A DNA stretch of 42,500 nt from Glandiceps talaboti. Taxonomy: Eukaryota > Hemichordata > Enteropneusta > Spengelidae. Shown here in pieces: positions 21,924 through 31,111 of the stretch; within the stretch, counting starts at the first letter, position 1, and each line of letters starts with the position of its first letter. A program made the translations under genes and the position numbers. The DNA lies in assembly GCF_964340395.1 (NCBI RefSeq), contig NC_135567.1:13368091-13410590 (forward strand), in the 5' to 3' direction. The notes below the pieces were generated by a model, which saw nothing but the letters and a program-made list of their open reading frames with translations, was not told the origin of the DNA and did not search any database.

Positions 21924-24900
21924 ATGGCTGCCGCGGCAACTTTGGCACGTACCAGCAGGAGAAAGAATGACTTGGAGTTGATGATGGAATGTGATGATGA
22001 TGAACTTTCACCAACACAGAGAGACCAGTATCAGCGACAGCTACAGGCACTCCGAAATCACCACCAACTTGTTGAGAATTACAAAAACGAGAAAGCGAGG
22101 AGAGAGGAACAAGAAAGACTAAGAAAACTAGAGGAAAAGAAAGCATTGATGGTGTCTCAAGCTAGAGCTACACAGATTATTAACCCACCTATGAGTAAAT
22201 CAGGAAACGTTTACAATATTCAAAATGCATCAGGGATCGTGCAAAATATCGCAAAACAACTTGGGAATACCCGAAGTCCAAACAATTTGATATCTTCGCA
22301 ACCAGTGATGTCATCACAGTACAGACAAGACGGATCCACAAATTATGTTCCTTCGAATGTAAATCCCAATGCAATGACACTACAACGTTCGCCGCCATCG
22401 CAAACAGTCACGTCTGTCATTCCGAGTTACTCGATATCTCAACCTATTACGCCAGTGTCTGCGATGCCAACGCAACAATTCTACATTCAAAAACCAGCTG
22501 TGAGCATGAATCCTCCCAAACCTGCAAGTACGACATTAACAGGAGTCTCTGCAGGACAGATGGTCCAAGTACACCAGTCGCCACCTGCTGGTAGTACAGC
22601 ATCGCACTCACCTCGACAAGTACAGATCGAGAGCGGGCCGAATGCGAAAAGCAACGTCAAGACAACCGTAATACGTGTACCAACAGGAATAAACATCCAA
22701 CAACACCTGGGTACTAATTACAAACTATTAACGTCAACAGGCAACGTTTACCATTACGTTTACAGCCCTGTAACTACGACAGCCGCAATGGTACAAGCAC
22801 CTAAACCTACCCAAACCTACCAGCAAGTTGTCCAACCGCCCCCTCGTGCACCTTCACCACCAGTTTACCGATCTCAACCCGCCGCGTCTAAGGTATCTCC
22901 CAGCTACCCTGCCTCAATAACCGATATTCTTCTCGGGAAAAGACCGAATCAGACAGAAAGTCGGCCATCTAGATCATCTCAACCGAAACGACTCCAGATT
23001 AGTGCACCAGTCGAGACCGCACCTAGTAAGAAATTTAAATCAGTTGTTGAAGAACCTGTACGTGTAGCTGAAGAACCAGCCAAAGTGAAGGAACCGAAGT
23101 ACAGCATCGATCAATTCTACGGTAGTAAGGAGGGAAGTCGCAATTACCTTGACGATAAATACAAATATGGATTTAAATGTTATCACTGTACAAAGTTAAT
23201 CAGCAACAATATAAAATATATGGCTCACATTAAGAACCACTTGGATAAAGAAAAACAAGAAAACTTAACACTTAACGACATCATTAATTGCGATCATTGT
23301 GGACGACGTTTCAATACACCGTTTGAGTTGCAGTGTCATATTGAAAAGTCACATATTAGTAGCTCGGATCTGAGATGCCGTATATGCGATTTGACGCTGG
23401 ATTGTAAGTCCGATTTGATGTCGCATATGACTTCCAAGCATCCTCCATTACAGATGCCATACTCGTGTCCAATATGTCAATTTCGGTCATCTTTCCTCGA
23501 CACAACAATTGAACATTTCAAAGCCAAGCATGAAGGTATCAAGAAATGTTTGTGCACCCACTGCCTGAAAGCGAGTGGAGACGCTAACTCGTACCTACGT
23601 CATTGTCAGAAACATCAGACAAAGAGTGGTAATGTTAGATGCAAGAAATGTAAACTCATGTTTGTTACTTCGGCAGACTTGAAGGCGCATGATACTAATG
23701 ACCACATCCGTTTTCCTGTGAAAATAAAGAGAAAAGCAGTGCACGAACCGAAGGAAGATTTGGAAGAACCAGTTGTGGAGACTACACCAGCCACTGCTAC
23801 AGTACAAACTAATAGTTACAGTGAATATAGAAAGAAAAGGAAACAGGTAAAGGGAGACGCACGGAAAGGAACGCTGGAGAGCTACAGTTTGAATGATTGG
23901 AAAGCTGCCTTTGATAAGAGTCGAAAGAATGAAGTACATAGATGTAGTGAATGCGGCACCGTTATTAGTTCCCTCGCCGCTCATTTTGCTACGTTTCTGA
24001 AATGCTCGCATTGTCACTACCGTACCTACTGCGGTTTGTCGTACTCCAATCACATGATCAAGTTCCATCGTACAACTAGCTCGTCACCACAATTGCATCC
24101 GGTCAGTAAGATGTCGGGCGCTGTCTTAAAATGCATGCGATGCAGCTTCATGACGGAGTCAGGTTCTGCGATGGCTGGTCACGTGATGACATGTATTAAC
24201 GGACCAACCGAAGTCGAAGGCTTCAAACACCACACACGTCCACGCAGACAAGATGAACTGAGTGCGTCATCATCTAGTAGTAACAGCCCAATTCCAAAAC
24301 AAGATACCTTTGATAAAGTGAATTATGAAAGTGAGGATCCTTTGCTAGATGACGTCTCTACAGATAATATCCATGCATCCGTCTCTAATATCATTGACCG
24401 CCTTTTCGGTGCCGACGAAGAAGAATCCAATTTCGTGCAAGGAGACGAGCAATTAACCGCTCAGGAACAACCAGCTAAAGTATCGGACAAAGATAACGAC
24501 AATGTTGTCAGTCTCGTTCAAAAGTTTGAAAATTCCACGGAGGACAATCCATCTATGGATAACTCTTCTCGTCACAAACGAGGAGACAGAAAAAATGAAG
24601 TGAAAGAGGAGGTTACAGTTGTAAAAGATGAGGCAGAGGATAACACTGCTATTTTTGAAGGCAAGGAGGAGATAACTGATGATCAGAAAAAGACAACTAC
24701 CCCAACAGAAGGTATCACATCGAGTAAAGATGTAAAAGAACTGAAATCTGATGTAGATGATAACAAAGGTTTAGCTGAAGAGTATGATTCCGAGTCAAAA
24801 GTTCAGAATGAAGATGAAGGCAAAGAATCTGGAACAAATGATGATGACGAAGATAGTGTCTCTGTAAAGGAAGATGAAACTAAAGAAGATGATGGTGATG

Positions 24901-26054
24901 AAGACACAACGGATGTCAAGATGTCGGTCGATGGAAGTCGGTCAGATGATGCTCAGAAAGATAACAGCGAAGAAAGTGATGAGAGTTTTACAACCGCTCC
25001 GGATAGATCACCCGTGATACAGGAAGATGTTGATAAAGAGGAAACCATTGCAGACGGTGGGGTAGACAGCAACCATGAAGAGGGAGAATCCATTGCAGAC
25101 GGTGGGGTAGACAGCAACCATGAAGAGGGGGAAACCATTGCAGACGGTGGGGTAGACAGCAACCATGAAGAGGGAGAATCCATTGCAGATGGTGGGGTAG
25201 ACAGCAACCATGAAGAGGGGGATGCCATTGCAGACGATGGGGTAGACAGCAACCATGAAGAGGGAGAAACCATTGCAGATGGTGGGGTAGACAGCAACCA
25301 TGAAGAGGGGGATGCCATTGAGGATGGTAAGGGAGTTGACAGCCAGGAAGAGGGAGACACCACTGTGGATAAGGGAGATAGCAGCCATCAAGAAGGGGAT
25401 GCCTTTGAGGATGATAAAGGAACTAGCAGCCATGAGGAGGAGACTGTTGAAGATATCAAAGAAGCTGAGAAAGAGGAAGGAGATTCTGAGTCGTGTACTC
25501 ATCAAGATGATGACATTGATGAGGCATTATTGGCCAAAGATGATGACAGTGATGAGCAGTTATTAGCTGAAGATGAGGTTTGCAACGATGACCAGTTATT
25601 AGCCGAAGATGATGATGGCAAAGACGATCAGCTATTAGCTGAAGGTGAGGATGTTGGCAATGATGATCAGTTACTAGCTGAAGATGATGATGTTGGTAAC
25701 GAAGACCAGTTATTAGCTGAAGATGATGGTGTTGGCAACGATAAGCAGTCAATGGCTAAAAGTGATGAAGAAGTCGACAATGATGAGTCGTCACTGGCTA
25801 GAGGTGATGAAGAAGTCGACAATGATGAATCGTCATTGGCTAGAGGTGATGAAGAAGTCGACAATGATGAATCGTCATTTGCTGGAGAAGATGATAATGT
25901 TATTCCGGACGGTGCAAGTATTGAGTTCGAGGACGGTGAGAGCTCAAGAGATGGCCAGGACTTTGTTATCATGGATGAATGGAGTGATGGTCAGGAAGAT
26001 TCTGAAGAGAAAAACGAAAACGATGATGATGATGATATGAAAAAGGATTCGTAA
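21924..26054 (+). CDS. POGZ/ZNF280-family C2H2 zinc-finger protein, 1376 aa
   Basis: Start: an in-frame TGA lies 18 bases upstream, and the first ATG has a strong Kozak context (aagATGG). A charged coiled-coil stretch spans residues 33-80, then an S/T/P/Q-rich region to about 390. Fingers are C419/C422/H435/H439, C456/C459/H472/H477, C485/C488/H501/H506, C515/C518/H531/H536, C544/C547/H560/H564 and C573/C576/H589/H594. A paired atypical unit follows (C674, C677, H687, then C694/C697/H710/H715), then C2HC C737/C740/H753/C757. The 'MPYSC..C.FRSS' finger and the CxEC...AHF...CSHC.Y...Y.NHM unit match the POGZ/ZNF280 arrangement, the latter being the HP1-binding HPZ region of POGZ. Likely a nuclear chromatin-associated factor. 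Basic NLS-like RKKRK at 636-640; SUMO-type VKEE (893-896) and VKDE (900-903). Residues about 780-1376 are acidic and repetitive. No CENP-B helix-turn-helix or DDE transposase domain is present, unlike human POGZ. Orthology to POGZ versus ZNF280 is unresolved. Confidence 0.9.
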   Translation: MAAAATLARTSRRKNDLELMMECDDDELSPTQRDQYQRQLQALRNHHQLVENYKNEKARREEQERLRKLEEKKALMVSQARATQIINPPMSKSGNVYNIQNASGIVQNIAKQLGNTRSPNNLISSQPVMSSQYRQDGSTNYVPSNVNPNAMTLQRSPPSQTVTSVIPSYSISQPITPVSAMPTQQFYIQKPAVSMNPPKPASTTLTGVSAGQMVQVHQSPPAGSTASHSPRQVQIESGPNAKSNVKTTVIRVPTGINIQQHLGTNYKLLTSTGNVYHYVYSPVTTTAAMVQAPKPTQTYQQVVQPPPRAPSPPVYRSQPAASKVSPSYPASITDILLGKRPNQTESRPSRSSQPKRLQISAPVETAPSKKFKSVVEEPVRVAEEPAKVKEPKYSIDQFYGSKEGSRNYLDDKYKYGFKCYHCTKLISNNIKYMAHIKNHLDKEKQENLTLNDIINCDHCGRRFNTPFELQCHIEKSHISSSDLRCRICDLTLDCKSDLMSHMTSKHPPLQMPYSCPICQFRSSFLDTTIEHFKAKHEGIKKCLCTHCLKASGDANSYLRHCQKHQTKSGNVRCKKCKLMFVTSADLKAHDTNDHIRFPVKIKRKAVHEPKEDLEEPVVETTPATATVQTNSYSEYRKKRKQVKGDARKGTLESYSLNDWKAAFDKSRKNEVHRCSECGTVISSLAAHFATFLKCSHCHYRTYCGLSYSNHMIKFHRTTSSSPQLHPVSKMSGAVLKCMRCSFMTESGSAMAGHVMTCINGPTEVEGFKHHTRPRRQDELSASSSSSNSPIPKQDTFDKVNYESEDPLLDDVSTDNIHASVSNIIDRLFGADEEESNFVQGDEQLTAQEQPAKVSDKDNDNVVSLVQKFENSTEDNPSMDNSSRHKRGDRKNEVKEEVTVVKDEAEDNTAIFEGKEEITDDQKKTTTPTEGITSSKDVKELKSDVDDNKGLAEEYDSESKVQNEDEGKESGTNDDDEDSVSVKEDETKEDDGDEDTTDVKMSVDGSRSDDAQKDNSEESDESFTTAPDRSPVIQEDVDKEETIADGGVDSNHEEGESIADGGVDSNHEEGETIADGGVDSNHEEGESIADGGVDSNHEEGDAIADDGVDSNHEEGETIADGGVDSNHEEGDAIEDGKGVDSQEEGDTTVDKGDSSHQEGDAFEDDKGTSSHEEETVEDIKEAEKEEGDSESCTHQDDDIDEALLAKDDDSDEQLLAEDEVCNDDQLLAEDDDGKDDQLLAEGEDVGNDDQLLAEDDDVGNEDQLLAEDDGVGNDKQSMAKSDEEVDNDESSLARGDEEVDNDESSLARGDEEVDNDESSFAGEDDNVIPDGASIEFEDGESSRDGQDFVIMDEWSDGQEDSEEKNENDDDDDMKKDS
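25046..25420 (+). repeat. Coding minisatellite 1: 45-bp unit (15 residues)
   Basis: Inside the zinc-finger gene, residues about 1049-1170 repeat [E/D]-x-IADGGVDSNHEEG. About six close copies are followed by two or three diverged ones. Copies alternate ET/ES, then DA/ET/DA, at the first two positions, suggesting duplication in 90-bp pairs. Period is a multiple of three, so the frame is kept. Confidence 0.95.
25515..25735 (+). repeat. Coding minisatellite 2: 36-39-bp unit (QLLAEDD)
   Basis: Residues about 1198-1270 repeat (N)DDQLLAEDDDVG-like units of 11-13 residues, about six copies. The short hydrophobic LLA followed by an acidic run is the only non-polar feature of the tail. Units vary in length but always by whole codons. 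Confidence 0.95.
25760..25890 (+). repeat. Coding minisatellite 3: 42-bp unit (DEEVDNDESSLARG)
   Basis: Residues 1281-1322 consist of three nearly identical 14-residue units, followed by the end of the acidic tail. The last unit changes LARG to FAGE. Confidence 0.95.
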
Positions 26055-26345
26055 CAAGAAAGAGAAACCCAAAGGTAAGGTACTGAACGTATGAACAAAT
26101 ACTACAATGGAAAACGTGCTATCGGCAACTAAGATACACAAACTATTGTTGATACTTGACAGGAATGTAGAGCTTGTTTAGTATAGTCGATTAATATTAA
26201 TTATACTATAGGTGGAAAATTATTATAGTCATGTGGTAGATTGTACATCTTACTGAGAAAGAAAGACCAAAAAAGTAAGGTACTTAACAAATAAATACTA
26301 CTATGGAAAACATGCTATTGGCAAAGTAAGATCGCCACAAACTAG
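26055..26345. repeat. Imperfect 200-bp tandem duplication containing the splice donor
   Basis: Sequence from just after the stop codon (agaaagagaaacccaaag|gtaagg) recurs 200 bases later (agaaagaccaaaaaa|gtaagg). It is followed in both copies by 'tact.aac...aaatactac.atggaaaac.tgctat.ggcaa'. Two donor-like gtaagg sites therefore lie at 26075 and 26275. Confidence 0.85.
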
Positions 26346-26836
26346 TGTTATTACATGTGATGATAGCAGTACCTTGGTTATGTCAGGGCTCAAAAAAACG
26401 TTCTGTGGTAATCCCAGGAAACTTGCTATCAAAAACATTACAACAAAATTTCTTAAAGTGGTAGCCCACAGATGGTGACCAGTAGTTGTATATTCCTGAA
26501 CTGAAAAGAGAGTTCATCTATTAGAAAGATAATGTGTTATTAAAATACTTTCATGTTGGTAAATCTTCTATCCTTGAAACTATTGCATAGTCAGTAGTAG
26601 CCTAGGTGGTCTACCAGCTGTAAATTATAACAAGAATTGGTAGCCTGTAGACTTAGGCCTATTGTTAATTTCAAGCCTTTTATGTAGATATAATCATTCT
26701 GTTATCAAGGTAGACAGTGTAAATATTTAAGCAATAAACCACCCCCTGGGGATGGTATACCAAGAGGTTTTGACCAGTGAACTCAATATATGCACTCGCT
26801 ATCGCTCGTACATATATTTGGTTTATTGCTGAAATA

Positions 26837-27064
26837 ATATTATACCAGTATATTGAAAATATCGGAAACAAGATAAGACGCAAGGTTTTCTGGTTTCATT
26901 TGCGCCCCCATCCCTGCACAGTCTGCAACGTTCGTAGACGAACGGTGAACATCAAAATTTGGATGCGTGCCAACTGTGCATTATCGCTCATTTTAGACGC
27001 GCTAGTTCAATGTCTAGACCAATCAGATCTCTCGATTTGTGCCATCAATATACTGGTATAATAT
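26837..27064. mobile_element. 228-bp MITE with perfect 20-bp terminal inverted repeats
   Basis: The 20 bases atattataccagtatattga (26837-26856) are exactly inverted at 27045-27064. The interior is CpG-richer than the surroundings and holds cgttcgtagacgaacg. There is no open frame of interest and no clear target duplication, so the superfamily is unassigned. It lies within the predicted 3' untranslated intron of the zinc-finger gene. Confidence 0.8.
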
Positions 27065-27264
27065 AATGACTGATATTTCATCATAGGAAAATTTACCATC
27101 AGAGACACCACTCTAGTGAGTGTAATTACACCAATGTTCATTGGTAGCTTACTTATATCAACATGTCACATCACTAGTTTATATATTTGTAAGCTACTAC
27201 TAAATGAAGTTGAATGTGCAGAGACTTAAGAAAACTTGCTATCAGAAACTTAAGTGTAATTACA

Positions 27265-27490
27265 TTACAACAATGTTCAACCAACTGTACGTTTTAGCCA
27301 GTCTCAAGCTGTTGTAAAACTACAACAATGTTCAACCAACTGTACCTCTTAGCCAGTCTCAAGCTGTTGTAAAACTACAACGATGTTCAGCCAACTGTAC
27401 CTCTTAGACAGTCTCAAGCTGTTGTAAAACTACAACGATGTTCAGCCAACTGTTCCTCTTGGCCAGTCTCAAGCTGTTGTAAAACTACCT
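27265..27490. repeat. 55-bp minisatellite, about 4 copies
   Basis: The unit 'caatgttcaaccaactgtacctcttagccagtctcaagctgttgtaaaactacaa' begins at 27271, 27326, 27381 and 27436, an exact 55-base spacing. Confidence 0.95.
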
Positions 27491-27629
27491 ACTAGCAGCA
27501 TATTTCTCTTTACCACAGGAAAATGTTTCACACAATGTAATTTTCTTCTTTTTTTTCTTTAATATTGTGTAAGACTTTCTATTTAGCATTTTGCCTCTCC
27601 TACATACTCAAGTTCCCGTCTTCTATGAT

Positions 27630-27676
27630 CTCTCTCTCTCTCCCTCTCTCCCTCTCTCTCTCTCTCTCTCTCCCCT

Positions 27677-27741
<65 letters not shown>

Positions 27742-27766
27742 CCTCTCTCTCTGTCTCTCTCCCTCT

Positions 27767-27810
<44 letters not shown>

Positions 27811-27866
27811 TCTCTCTCAGTCTGTCTCCCTCCCTCTCTCCCTCCCTCCCTCCCCCCTCTCTCTCA
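27630..27866. repeat. (CT)n microsatellite
   Basis: A nearly unbroken polypyrimidine tract of about 235 bases with CCT and poly-C interruptions. It ends about 50 bases 5' of a splice acceptor and may serve as an extended pyrimidine tract. Serine/leucine/proline frames across it are artefacts. Confidence 0.97.
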
Positions 27867-27916
27867 ATGTATATATCCTATTTCTAATAATTCATTGATT
27901 GTTTTATATTTTACAG

Positions 27917-28020
27917 GCTACCAAGATGTCCAAGAAAGACTTCTCAACAAAGACATAGCTATATCAAAATATACAAATTAGAATTATATATATATTACAA
28001 AATACAAATCTTATGATACA
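27917..28020 (+). other. Candidate 3' untranslated exon start of the zinc-finger gene
   Basis: The acceptor gttttatattttacag|gctacc at 27916/27917 has a branch-point-like tctaataa about 30 bases upstream and the long (CT)n tract further upstream. Joined to the donor at 26074 it would continue the 3' untranslated region. I could not identify a convincing AATAAA with a matching exon end, so the 3' boundary is arbitrary. Confidence 0.4.
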
Positions 28021-28212
28021 ACGTTACTTAAAACCCCAGTGTTTGAATCCCATTGTCCTCTATCAATTGAGACATCTAGACTATAATATGGAATAATTCT
28101 TGTATTCTGGACCAGTTTATTCAATAGTGCTGTAAGACAACTGATTTCCACACCTACATTTAATTCAAATCCGTCATTTGACTATGAAGAAAACGAATCT
28201 TGGCTGACAATT

Positions 28213-28806
28213 CTGTTTCCGCTGTTGTATTTACTTAACTAGCTTAGGACCTTTACATTAGTGGATTTTGACTGTCCTCTGTACAAACAATCTTAGTTAT
28301 CTCATAGAGTCATAGTTCGGCTTCCAGTGTTGTATTCATGCCTCGGAACTGTACATTAGTGGATTTTGACTGTCCTCTGTACAGACACATACACAATCGT
28401 AGTTATCTCGTAGTTCGGCTTCCTGTGTTGTATTTACTTAACTAGCTTAGGACCTTTACATTAGTGGATTTTGACTGTCCTCTATACAAACACATACACA
28501 ATCTTAGTTATCTCGTAGTTCGGCTTCCTGTGTTGTATTTATTTAACTAGCTTAGGACCTTTACATTAGTGGATTTTGACTGTCCTCTATACAAACACAT
28601 ACACAATCTTAGTTATCTCGTAGTTCGGCTTCCTGTGTTGTATTTACTTGACTAGCTTAGGACCTTTACATTAGTGGATTTTGACTGTCCTCTATACAGA
28701 CACATACACAATCTTAGTTATCTCGTAGTTCGGCTTCCAGTGTTGTATTTATTTAACTAGCATAGGACCTTTACACTGGTGGATTTTAACTGTCCTCTCT
28801 ACAGAT
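28213..28806. repeat. 105-bp minisatellite, about 6 copies
   Basis: The phrase gtggattttgactgtcctct occurs at about 28261, 28359, 28464, 28569, 28674 and, varied, 28779. Spacing is 98 and then four times 105. The central copies are almost identical and the edges are diverged. Confidence 0.95.
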
Positions 28807-28849
28807 ACTAGTTGTTTTGCCAAACGATTCTGTATTCAAGCCTGAAATG

Positions 28850-29135
28850 ACATTATGCCATGTACAAGCCATGTTATTGTCTTTGAACAGAAAATATGGA
28901 TTACATACCCAAGTTGTCCTACATCACAACAAATGTCTACGTCGCTGGTTGTGCGGTGCCTGAAAGATGAGACAAAATTGTCCAAATGGCCATCTTTATT
29001 ACAGTTTCTTTCATAAATTATGTTTGACGAGATATATTATTCTGCAGAAAATACCAAAGGGTTTTGTCACCACTCCTTTTGTGACTCGTGGTGACAAGGC
29101 CCCTTAGGTCATTCATATTTTCCTTGGGTGAGCAA
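28850..29135. mobile_element. Dispersed repeat with 'gacaaggccccttaggtca' block, copy 1
   Basis: The block gacaaggccccttaggtca (29092-29110), followed by an ATTT-rich 'ttccttgg' tail, recurs at 38834-38866. In inverted form a close variant lies at about 38030-38050. The adjoining 'gttattgtctttgaacagaaaatatgg' phrase also reappears inverted near 38265-38290. These look like fragments of one interspersed family; ends and class are not resolved. Confidence 0.55.
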
Positions 29136-30649
29136 AGAAAAATATTGGGGAATAATATCTAATTACGATTTCACATAGCAATGACAACTCACTGAAATAT
29201 TGAGACATGATTTAACCGATAAAAAAACATTTCCCTTCCTGATCTCAGTCTCTTCTGTTAATACTCACATAATGTGATAACACCACTGGCGTCATCTAGC
29301 ACAGTGGGTAGACTTAAAATCCAGTAAGAATGTATACCGATTTTGTGGCTGGCATTTCATCGAAGGAAAACATTGAATTCAAATGTCTAAGGAGTTCTGC
29401 TGAGCAGACATTGTCCAAATCGACCAGTGTAAATGTCCTTGGCTATTAATATTCAAGAATGTAATGTGCAGAAGTAAGAGGAGGGAGTTTGGATCATGGA
29501 GGCAAGGGGAAGGGGAGTTGGAGCTGGTATTTGGGGAGAGATGAAGAAAACTGAAGTGTTATTGCACCTTTCACAAAAGATGAATCATGATCGGGTGGGG
29601 AGGGGAGGGGAGGGGAGGGGGCTTTCATTGAGTATAGATGTATACATATATGGTTTAGCATTCAGTGTTTTGTTGTAGAATTTTGTATGTATCTAGTATA
29701 TGCAGGAAAGTGAAGATGATTGTGTGTAAAATATTTCTCAGCTTAACATTTCAGATTACTATTCATATATGGAATTTTCTTTTCACAAACGTACTTTTCT
29801 CTCAAAATATAGCATCTCAATGTTAGCATTGTGTTAAAAAAATTCATAGACCTATATGTTTTGACAGCCATCTTGGATTTTACGGCCATCTTGGATTTTG
29901 GCAGCCATCTTGGATTTTTGGATTTTCAGTTGTATATTCACAACCCAAGCACACAATGTATCAGATACAATGACAATATATTTATCACAGTAAAAACCAT
30001 GCGAACAATAGAACGGTGGTTTACTTGACCTGACAAGGTTTTTGTTGTTTCAAGTCAGTAATTGTAGACGTTTTTGGCAAGAAACGACTGTTTGCTACAT
30101 CTCACTACCTGTGTACATGTACAGTTTTGCATTTGTGAACCAATCTCAAGTTAGGGTGTTAAAGATATTTGACTACCTAATATACTCAAGAATTGCATCA
30201 TTGACAAAGTATTCCACTGTGGTGCCAGTGTCTAATTTGCCCAGTAATGTACAAACTTCATGTTGTCATTGAAGTTGTAACCATGGAGATATATAGTTGT
30301 CCTAAATTTAGTCTCCCTAACATATTCAAAATTTGTATCGACGATCACAGCATGTTCACTGTTCTCCAAGAGTGACAGTTTCCATAATTTTTCTTTTTCA
30401 AAAGTTACAAATGTAATGTCCAGATGATGATTTGTCATATATATATATATATATATAGACTCCCTAACTTACTAGAGATTCATGTCAGTCGGTCCACTGT
30501 TCTACAAATGTCCCATATTTCCCAAGTGGTGGTAAAACCACAGTATCTTTGAATTATGTATAGCCGTTTTGTTATTTTTGTTTGCATATCTTTATATCTA
30601 CGACTGAATTAAAACAGTAAATATACAGATGCGGTGTGTTCCTTTCAAC
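29136..30649. other. No gene seen
   Basis: Contains a ggggagggg patch at 29597-29620, three short repeats of gccatcttggatttt (29869-29918), an (AT)n tract at 30439-30459 and otherwise unremarkable AT-rich sequence. Confidence 0.5.
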
Positions 30650-30994
30650 TGGCCATATGGATAAGAATTTGATACTTATTTTGGATTTTCAGTTTAAAAA
30701 CTATTTTATCATGGCTTCCTACTTGAAAAAAATTAATGTGAAACAACAAATGCCAAGTCTTTGTTTGTAACTCAACAAATTGCAAAAGATTAATAAATAT
30801 ATAAAATGTTTGTTATTGTAGGTACAGTGACAATTTTTTTTACACAGTTTTTCAATTTTTGGCAATGTATTGAGTTATAAGCGCAGACTTGGTATATGTT
30901 GTTTCACATTGATATTTCAAGCAGGAGGCCATAATAAAATTGTTTTATAAATCCAAAATCCAAAATAAATATCAAATTCTCATCCATATGGCCA
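30650..30994. mobile_element. Foldback (palindromic) element, about 150-bp arms
   Basis: The outer ends tggccatatggat (30650-30662) and atccatatggcca (30982-30994) are exact inverses. Inward, 'ttttggattttcagtttaaaaac' pairs with 'tttataaatccaaaatccaaaa', 'tgtgaaacaacaaatgccaagtct' with 'agacttggtatatgttgtttcaca', and 'ctcaacaaattgc' with 'gcaatgtattgag'. The loop centre is near 30822. It is unrelated in sequence to the foldback at 4925-5233. No coding capacity. Confidence 0.85.
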
Positions 30995-31111
30995 ATATAA
31001 TACTGTGTGATTGTGGTAATGAGTGAGAAATAATGCTAAAGTGAGATGATTTCAACAATCTAAGACAGAAATAAGTCAATCTGTCATTGTGACATGAATG
31101 TTGAAATTACC

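Larger units (their letters stand above)
21870..26074 (+). other. Predicted coding exon (acceptor to donor)
   Basis: The left boundary is the acceptor tgccctttctgtcttatag| at 21869/21870, with a good pyrimidine tract. The right boundary is the donor cccaaag|gtaagg at 26074/26075. The exon holds 54 bases of 5' untranslated sequence, the whole 4131-base reading frame and 20 bases of 3' untranslated sequence. A stop codon 20 bases before a donor is too close to trigger ordinary exon-junction-dependent decay (usual threshold about 50 bases; established knowledge). The 3' untranslated region therefore probably continues in a further exon. Confidence 0.6.

Noticed and set aside
25008-25972. Minus-strand and alternate-frame open frames over the acidic tail (serine-, leucine- or histidine-rich)
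   Set aside because: They are shadows of the repetitive coding minisatellites in the zinc-finger gene; repeat periods divisible by three keep several frames open.
27565-27981. Serine/leucine-rich frames across the (CT)n tract
   Set aside because: Low-complexity artefacts of the microsatellite.
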